The notes beneath the pieces were generated by a model. It saw nothing but the letters and a program-made list of their open reading frames with translations, made no database searches and was not told the origin of the DNA. Positions 47,901-56,900 of a DNA stretch of 64,000 nucleotides are shown here, piece by piece. The stretch is from Setophaga petechia. Its lineage: Eukaryota; Chordata; Aves; Passeriformes; Parulidae. The translations under genes and the position numbers were made by a program. The first letter of the stretch is position 1; the number at the start of each line of letters is the position of its first letter. The stretch spans positions 3,778,501 to 3,842,500 of the forward strand of contig JANCRA010000019.1 in assembly GCA_024362935.1 (NCBI GenBank). Reading direction: 5' to 3'.

Positions 47901-50900
47901 TTTACATTTCAAAATGAAAAAAAGCACAGAGACAGTTTAGCTGACTATTTCAGCTCTGTCTTTCTCCAGGGAAATTGAGTATAGCTGTATATGTTTAGTA
48001 ATGGGATGGGGGAATGCTCTTTTAACAGCATATTTTATTTGAGCTGAAAGCTGCTCAGATCTAAGGGAACTTTTTACTCCTGGTGTGATGTTGTTTATTT
48101 TGGTTTTAGAGTTGCCTCACTCTCAGTAGCAGACTCAGATTGGAAGAAAATGTGGTTTTTCCTTTCCCGAGGCATAACAGCAGTGGAATTTCCTCTACTG
48201 TCACCTTGAAGTAAGAGAAAGGATGGATGGGTGTGAAATCAATTCTTGTGTCTCAGTACCAGGTTATTAGGAATGCATTTATTATAGAGATCAATCTTGT
48301 TTAATGTTTACTTATTTACTGTGTTTTTCAGGTGCTGCTAAATCCAGTCCAGCTTCTAAACCAGGATCAACACCTTCTCGCCCATCTTCAGCAAAAAAAG
48401 CTACACCAAGCAGCTCAGCATCCAAATCAGATAAAGATTTGGAAACTCAAGTCATACAGCTCAGTGAACAGGTAAATTTGCTTTAGGCACAAAAGTAGAT
48501 GCATTCATTGTCACAGGCAGGCATGAAATCTAATATTGTCTTCTGATGAATGATGCTCTTCAGAATTACGAAGGGACAAAAAGTGGAAATAGTTCAGCTG
48601 GAAAGAAATTAAAAAAAAAGAAGAGATTTATTGTAAATAATAATGTCCAACATAGATGACTGATTTTTGCCAGTATTTTTAAATTATGATCTTAGGAGTG
48701 ACAGATAAATCTTGCTGAAGCATGGTAATTTTATTAGATGTTGAAATATATCTTTTATTTCACCTGGATAGGAAAAATCCAAATCGTGTCTTTGCTCTTG
48801 TGTATTACTAATTTGAAATAAATCATTTAATGTGCCACTGTGGAGAAAACAAGCCTGTTTGTCATACCAAGGTGTTAAGAGATTTGCAGTTAAAGTGAGT
48901 CTAGAGCATTGTGCTCTTCTTTCTGGAAGGAAGGTGTTAAAGAAGCTAACACACCATTTTCATTTAAAAATGCAATCTACCTTTCTGAGAATACATACTT
49001 ATATTATAAATAATGTTTTGTCATATAATTGAAAAAGTTCAGAATTTCTGTAATGTTAGGAATGTAAGGACTTCATTTTTCTTTATGCTCTGGAGCTTTA
49101 CACCTCTGGAGCTTTACACCATTTCTGATCTGCAAGAATGTCTGCACTGGACAAGAATAAATACCTGCATCTGGCTTAAGACTGTGCTGTCAGAATGGTG
49201 TAAATGCCACTACTATATATGAGGCCTGATCCCTGTATTTGTCCTTGGTGAGGAAAAATGGAAAGGAAAAAACTTGTATTTTAGTTCCTGGCAGCTGCAT
49301 TCAGGAAGCAGTCATTATTCTGGATCAAGTATAATTTTCCACAGTTAAAGGCATTTCAGTTTCAGACTTTCATTGACCTGAACAGCAATGATTTCAGTTT
49401 GCTGGGGCACTGTTTGCATGTTTTTGATGAGCTGTACACTGAAAGGTGGTGGATGGATTGCCACATCCCAGACATGGCATTCTGTGGATTCCAGGCATCA
49501 TTCTGAGCAGCAGAGAGTGCAATGGGGTCCACCAGCTTTCCAAGTGGGCTCTAAATTGTTGCTGAAACATAAAACTTTTTAAGTGTTTCACAAGGAATGG
49601 ATGTATATATTTTTCATGGAATCCTTTTTTTTAATCAGTGTCGAGCAGAGTTCAAATGTCAGCTTAATGCAACTTAAAGCGCAACATTTGTACTCAGAAG
49701 TCAGAATGTGTTTGCTTTAGGAGGAAGAGGTGGTTGGCATCTGAGCAACATAGAAACATTTGATCTTTACTGAAACAGACAGTCACTATCACATCCACTG
49801 CTAATGTATTCCTAGCATGTTCCATGTGTGAAAACCTAAAGATTTATATACAAATAACCCTGAAGGAAAACTGATTATTTCCCCCATCACCGAAGAGAAG
49901 AAGAAATTTTGAGGATATGAAAAACTGATTCCTTAATAGCTAGTTTTTAAGAGACATCATCTAGCTAGAATGGTCTGGAAGCCTTTTTTTCTTAATGCTG
50001 ACAGCATTTGGTATCTCATTTCCCACTAATGGATACTTGTAAACCGTGGCTGTGTTACACGAGCCAAAAAAGCTATGCTGCAAGCAGCTCTGAGCCAGGT
50101 TTTCCTGACCCCCAGTGTGAACATGCTGCAAGAGCCAAATTGCCTGGTTTTTACTACTCTGCAGCAGTTGTGGAGATGAGGCAGCAGCCACCATTTCTGT
50201 GTTTCTGTGTAGATTATAAGTAAGAAGTGCTGAATTGTGTCTTGGATATCAGGGTTCTATGTGGCTTTAATAGGTTTTTCATTCCTCTCAGGGATAGCAG
50301 TTGAGGGAGATGGAAACACCTGAACTTCTATGCAATTGGTTAGCAGAAAAGTTTAATCAGTGGGGATGTAACATGTACACTATGTTTTACCATAGTGTAG
50401 CTTAATGAGCTATTTGTAATAATTGTAAGCGTCCCTAACATTTGCCAGTTAATGGCTCCCTACAATCTTAAAGTTTTCCCTAAAATCATCTTCAAACTGT
50501 GCCAGTAAATTAAATTCCAAAATTAAATTCCAAGGAGTATCACTCTGCACTGGAACTTGATTACCCATAGCATTGAAATGACTTAGTCCCAGAGAGTGTC
50601 TGAGTGCAGCTGAGGTGACAACACAAACCAGGGGCTGTTGCATGCAGAGAGAAGGACTTTTGCAGGTGGAGAATGGTCCCAGGAACTATTAGCTGTGTGC
50701 TGATGTATGTATAGTTTCTGAAAACAGCATCATTGTGGCTTTTTGCCTATAGTTGGGCCTAATCTGCAACCTGTGAGTATTCATGCTACCAGTAAGTGCC
50801 AGCAGAGAAAAGTCCAGTCAGTAGGAACTGCTGCCTTTTCACCCATTAGGTGGGCTGCAGAGGGGCACTTTCAGTCCAGAAATAGAGCATGGGAGCTGAC

Positions 50901-53900
50901 ATGAACCGTTCCTCAAGTGTCAGCCTTCTGGCATGTTTATGGAAGGGAAAAGTAGGATGCAGATGTGAAAACTGTCTGAAGAAATATAGATTCACATAGC
51001 ACAGACAGGTAGCTGGAGCTGAAGGGAACCATATCTAGTTTGATTATAGCAATGTTTACTATATACAGTAGTTAATTAAGTCTGTGCACATGTACATACT
51101 TTAATGATTTTGTTTCTTTAAACAGCATGAATGTGAGAGAATGAAAACAGGAGAATGTCTTCATAGTAAATAGGTCAGAAGGGGAGATAGTCTCAGCTAT
51201 TAGCTGCCAGTTTTTCAGCTGAAGTTCATTGTTTTCCCAAGCTCTCTAGCAAGCACAGAGCAAGAGAGATCTGGAAGCAGTTACATTCTTATTCTGGCTG
51301 GATTCAGGCACTGCTCTCAAGCAATATGCTGTGGCAGCTCCGGAAGGCACATCCTTATTATGAGGTCTTCATCTCTAGATCAGAATATTGTAAATTCTTG
51401 TTTCATTTTTCTATGCCTACTTTTGTAAAAAACTAGTTAATTTTAAGGTGACTGGTCATTATATCCATAATGGATTCAAACTGTCAAGAAAGACTTGAGT
51501 GTCACACTTAGACAGCAGGTCAGAAATGAATTAGTGCATAAATGAGGTGCCCTGAGATCCTGCTCTGGTAACAGGTCAGTTCTGCTGCTTGATGCCTTTG
51601 AAAGTGCAATCAAAGGTCAGGAAAAGGCATCCCTAGCTCAGCAGTCATGGAAAAACAAACTGAAAGGATTTAGTAGGCTATCAAAGCATTGTTTGAACTC
51701 TCCTGGTATTTTTACTAGTGAAGAAAATAAATTAACTTGCAGTAGAACTGGCAACACAGAAGTTTCTATTAAATCGTATCAGTTCACTGAAATGTAGTCT
51801 GATATGATTTAATTTATTTAGCATGTTTTATTTAGAAAATCATTTGTATAATTGCAGGATTTAAAATGTGAATGTTTCATTGTAATTTGATGTGATTGTG
51901 GTCAGTGTATTTACTGTAGACAACTTTATCTGTGATTATTTCTGTTGGTTTTTATGCTGCTGTCCTCTGAATTTCTGAGCCCCTTAGATGTTCTCCTGAT
52001 TGTGTATACCCCATTAGACACAAGTTTATGTGTTATGCTCCCACAAAACCTCTCTTTTTAAAATATATATGTATAAAACTATATTGCAGCATCTGTTGTG
52101 ATTTATACAAAGCCTGATCATTAACAGCTACATTGCCTGTGAATTATTTGCAGCAGTCCTAGTGGTGAAATTGAGGCTGACAGCATAGCTTGAAGACTTG
52201 TGAACAAGGTTGCAAGGAGAAAGGTACTTGGCATTTGAGAGAATTTGTTGGTAGAAACAGCACATCAGTCAGAGCAGGTAGCCCGTGGTGCACCCAGCCA
52301 TGGCAGCAGAGAGCTGAAACACTGGTTTGTAAAATTTGGTAAGTGAGGAGGCAGAACAGTAGAGGTGAAAACCACTACAGCAATAGCACATTTGTAACTT
52401 GACCTTTTAATTTCCTAACTAGACTATTTTCCCCTGCTAGTTCAATGTATTTTTAGGCAAGGAGACATTGTAGGTTTCCCAACAACTACACATTTGTCCA
52501 GGCAAAATAATGCAAGTACTGAGCTGAAAGTTTTAGTAGTTACCACTACGTGACACTTCTGGCAATCCTGTTAGGAGACATGGCTTTCCTGATTTCCTCA
52601 CTGCTGCTTTGAGCTTCAGTTTAAAAGAGTGCTGAGAAAGTTGAACTTTAAGGATCAAGGTTAAGATGTATCCAGGAGGAGTAGTGGGGGAGCCTGATTC
52701 TCTGTGGGGTAAGGTTCAACTTAGCACTGCAGAAAGAAGACTGGACTTCATTTCAAGCTATAAAATCAAATATGTATTTAAGATTGTTTCGCATACAAAA
52801 TTTTAGACTGTGTTCTTTTGTGTGTAGTGCACCTCAAAACATGCATCATGTCTTTGTTTATATGCAGGTACATTCATTAAAACTTGCACTCGAAGGTGTG
52901 GAGAAGGAAAGGGATTTCTACTTTGGCAAATTAAGGGAGATTGAACTTCTCTGCCAAGAACATGGGGGAGAGAATGACCTTGTCAATCGGCTAATGGAAG
53001 TCCTTTATGCTTCAGATGAACACGTAAGTTGAAGCTTAATGGGTTTTATCTCAACAAAAAAAGCTTAATTGCATAAAATTTTATTGGTGTAGTATTGGGT
53101 CATATCCTGTGTTTAGAGCTGCAGCTAGGATTCCTGTGACTCCTCCCCAAAAAGGAGGTTTGCATTTGAAATTGCAAACAAAAGACTTTTTAGCTTGAGG
53201 GGAGGATTCAGGAGGTTTCTTGCTTTTCACTGTTTCAGTGTAGGTTTTGTATTCTGGGTTTGCTGAGCTTTATCTAAAAGGGGAGGGTCTCTTTCACAAT
53301 TTTAAATTGATTTCATATGGTTCTGAGCCTGTTGTGTTCTTTTCATCTTCCCCCTATGTGCATGAAGTCTTTTACTCATGTTCTTTAGTGTGTTGAAAAT
53401 CACAAAAATTCTGGCAGAGATGCTGTTTGCTGTCTACAGCTGTGAACCTTCTCTGGCCCATGTGTTGGAATATGTATGGTGCAGGTTGCCAAATACATAA
53501 TTATATCTACAAAGATAATGTTCTTTAGCATTTTTTATCCTGTTGCTATAGGCAAAATTCTTCCTTGTGCAAACCAAATAATCCTCTATTAGCAAAATTT
53601 CAGAAGTGTATTGTCTGCAAGATTAAGCAAGAATCTCATTGCATCTTAGACTTAATGTTGTAGACACTGAACAAAGCAAGAATCTGCAAAGGGTGCTGGT
53701 TAAATTCCTCAGAGACATTCAGGGATAATGATTCAGTGGAGATTTAGCTGAACTACTCCCATTCATGTTAACTAAATCCCTGTATGGATTGTACTGACAA
53801 TTGACCCTTCAGGCCCCAGTGGAGGAAGGCTTTGGCTCCAGAGTGTACGAGCATCAACTTAATCCCTTAGCAGCACGGTGGTACCATAGGCTGTTCTTAC

Positions 53901-56900
53901 ATCTGCTCCCAGAAAGCTGTTGCAGCAGCAGTCAGCTGACTTAGTTTTATATCAAAACTAGTGCTGAAGGAACTACTAATTCCACATACTTTTTCTAAAA
54001 GAGGCTAATGTAGGGCCTAAGTGTTTGAAAGTTAGGTGCAAGGGAACCTCAAGTTTGAAGCGAACAGGTGCCACTGCTCAGATGAGAAGTGACAAGGGAA
54101 AGAGGATTTGTTCAGCAGTGCAGAGCGAGTGCTAGAGAGGAAAAGGAGGAGGAAACCATTATTTTCACAGGAATAAACAATAAGACAAATTTGCCAGGCA
54201 TGTGATAACAGGGTAAAAGTGTTATATATATATAGCGGTCAGGGAAAATGTCTTCTGGATTCAAGAGCAGTGATTTATTTATAAAGCAAAGCCAGAAAAA
54301 TCCCTCTTCTCCCCATACCCCTACCACATCTATCTGTCTATTGGCTTAAATAGCAGAGTGGTTCCACATCAAGGAATGCATTTGTTGCTTTTCCTTCTGC
54401 AGTTTTCCTTACTGGCAGAACACATTACAAAATGTTCTACTCCAGTCCCTTTCCCAGTGTTTTATCTGCTTCTTCCCTCCAAGACTCTCTCTGTTGAAAT
54501 CATCATCCATGCCTGCATGTGAGCTACATACAACTGTGCTTTCATCTAAAATGTGGTTGCTGTTGGAGACTGGGTGTGTCACTGCAGCAGGAGAGCACTC
54601 CTCCTCCACAGGGGAATGCAGAGACCATTCATGACACAATTTTTTTGTTCCTTTTGGTGGGAGACTTGTTCTCCTCAGCTTAACAGATGGACTATGACTT
54701 GCTGAGGAAAGACCCAAATGCATTAGCACTAAGCCAAAGACTGTAGCTTAGTGCTGATTGAGATCCTACCTGCTTTTTGGTTTTGGACTTCACTCTCTTA
54801 TTGCCCTGCTTTGCCCTTCAGATCTGGGGTTTTTTTCTCTCTGCCTCTGCAGTGAATTTGTCCTAAGTTAAATTCTTTATCTTGCAGTATTTTGCAGGTT
54901 AATCCCTTGGCAACAGCAGTTAGGCTTTTTTAGTCAGGCCATGAGGCTTTTAGGTGAATTATGTGCAGAATGATTCAAAATGCAAGTATAGAGTTCAGTC
55001 CCTCAAATAATCATTCCCCAGGTGTTTGATTATTGTAATATTGCATTGAAGAGATTTTGATCAGATTCATGTCTTTGGGTGGGGAGTGGGGTAATTATTT
55101 TTCTCAGAATTTCAGTTTATAATGTGGTTTCAGTCATGTCACCTCCTAAGCTTCTGTTTAATTAATTTGCTTAATTCAGTAAGCTAATTTTTTAAGACTA
55201 AACTATATTTTTTCTTTTTTTCTTTTTTTCTTTTTTTCTTTTTTTTTTGCTTGATTTTGGTGGGTTTGAGCAGCGCAAATATCGATCCAGTTGGATCCTT
55301 CTCTTTAGAGCCTTTCTTCTCTTTTCCCTCTTATGGTTCTGCTTAAACCTCATCATTATCTCTCTGCTTAAGCAAGAGGGATATCATATCTTCTGCTGTC
55401 ATTTAACATTTGTCTGATCAGTCTGTAGACCTTTGTAATTTTCAATTATGAATTGGTCATCTGTAATCCTACTCCTTCATCAAAAACATCAAAGTTGCCA
55501 GAGAACAGTGAGGGATGGAGAGATGTTGCCCCTACTTTTCAAGCTCTCAGTGTGTAAAGCACTTGGTCATGTGGAAAAGCTTTTGCTTTCCTACACAGGC
55601 TCTTGTGGTTCAGTTCATGTAGAAGGTGGGAGAATTGCTCATGTTGGGCATCTCACTTGCTCTGTTCAGTTTCCAAGAGCAATTGCTGAAAATGCAGCTA
55701 GTTTGGTGACTTTCCGCTCTAGCAGCTTCTATATCTGCTGCTACTTTTGGAAAAGGCCCCCACCTTCCCAACACCAGGTTTTCATAGTCTAACTCTTCAG
55801 TCTACAGGCACACCTGAATAGTTTGAGGCAGATAGATCTGAGGGTCAAAAGAGACCATCTCTCAACTAGGGAGACAGAGATGACCATGGTCATGTGACTC
55901 AAGCCAGAAATAAATGGTCTAAATAGATCTTCCACTACTTTCCTTTTTAGGGGATGCTGTTCAAAGAGATTCCACAGTCCCAATGTAATTGGTCTCTTAT
56001 GGTTCCCATTTCATGTATTTATACAAGCTGTACATACTGAAAAACATGTCCCAGGTCTTAGAACAACTTCTGAGGTAGTTACATTATAAGGTTCACTATT
56101 TCCATCAAAGATAAACCTGACAAAATAGGGGCCACCACTCCTCTTCAGAGCTGTGGAGTAGATTCCACTGCCTGTGCTTAGAGGCTTTTCCTATTGTATG
56201 GATGAGAGGAAAGCACGTACATGACCCATAAGGTCTGCACAAGTGGGCTTTCTAACAGTGCATCTCATTGCTCACAGGGCCTGTGGAACATGTGCATTCC
56301 AGAGCAGGTCACCTCAGCACAGAAGGAGGGTCAGGACAGATGGGGTTAAGGCAGCATCACTCACTGCAGCTAAAGAAGCTCCAGTTTTCTCACCCCGCAG
56401 GGCAGGGTCACGTTCTCCCAGCTGTCAGCTCCTCCTTGTGAACCTCCTGTTCTCTGCACATCCTGCACCCTTGCAGCCCATCACAGGAGCTGCAGTTTTT
56501 AGATACTGCTCACAAAGCTGTTTTGACATGATGTACCTACTGTGTGTAATAAGGGCATCATTTCCCCCAAGGGGCCAAAACGTGCTTAATTTCAGCTGAC
56601 TTCTACCTGAAAATGGCACCTGAGTGATAGAAAGCTTGCTTTCAGTTGAAATTGGGCTGTTCCAAATGTTAGGAAGCTTATTCTGCTTTTGCCCTTAGGT
56701 AGTATTTTACTGCCAGAAGGGAATTAGTTTGTTTCATAAGCTACTCTGACTATTGTGGGGAAACTAAAATGATGGCCTTCCTTTTCTTTTGATTTTTGCC
56801 TCAAATTTGTAAACTTAGCAGTAGCAATTTGCTAAAGTTGTTGTTCAAGCCACTTTCTTCTAACAAAAGTTAGGGAGCCAGGCAAGTTCTGCAGAGGTAG

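Larger units (their letters stand above)
36797..48331 (+). other. MAPRE2: MAPRE2 intron 4 (11.5 kb)
   Basis: GT-AG intron (gtattt ... gtttttcag) and the most repeat-rich of the gene: a sense LTR (37356-37916), antisense CR1 pieces (39350-39690 and 43595-44335) and an antisense LTR (47258-47894). It also has the hairpin at 42805, a C/A-rich tract at 45811-45892, and a mildly CpG-enriched stretch at about 40360-40800. No further exon was recognised. Confidence 0.9.
48472..52867 (+). other. MAPRE2: MAPRE2 intron 5 (4.4 kb)
   Basis: GT-AG intron (gtaaat ... atatgcag) with a weak pyrimidine tract at the acceptor. Two small tandem duplications occur (49088-49119 and 50508-50533). No CR1, LTR or exon was recognised. 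Confidence 0.9.
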
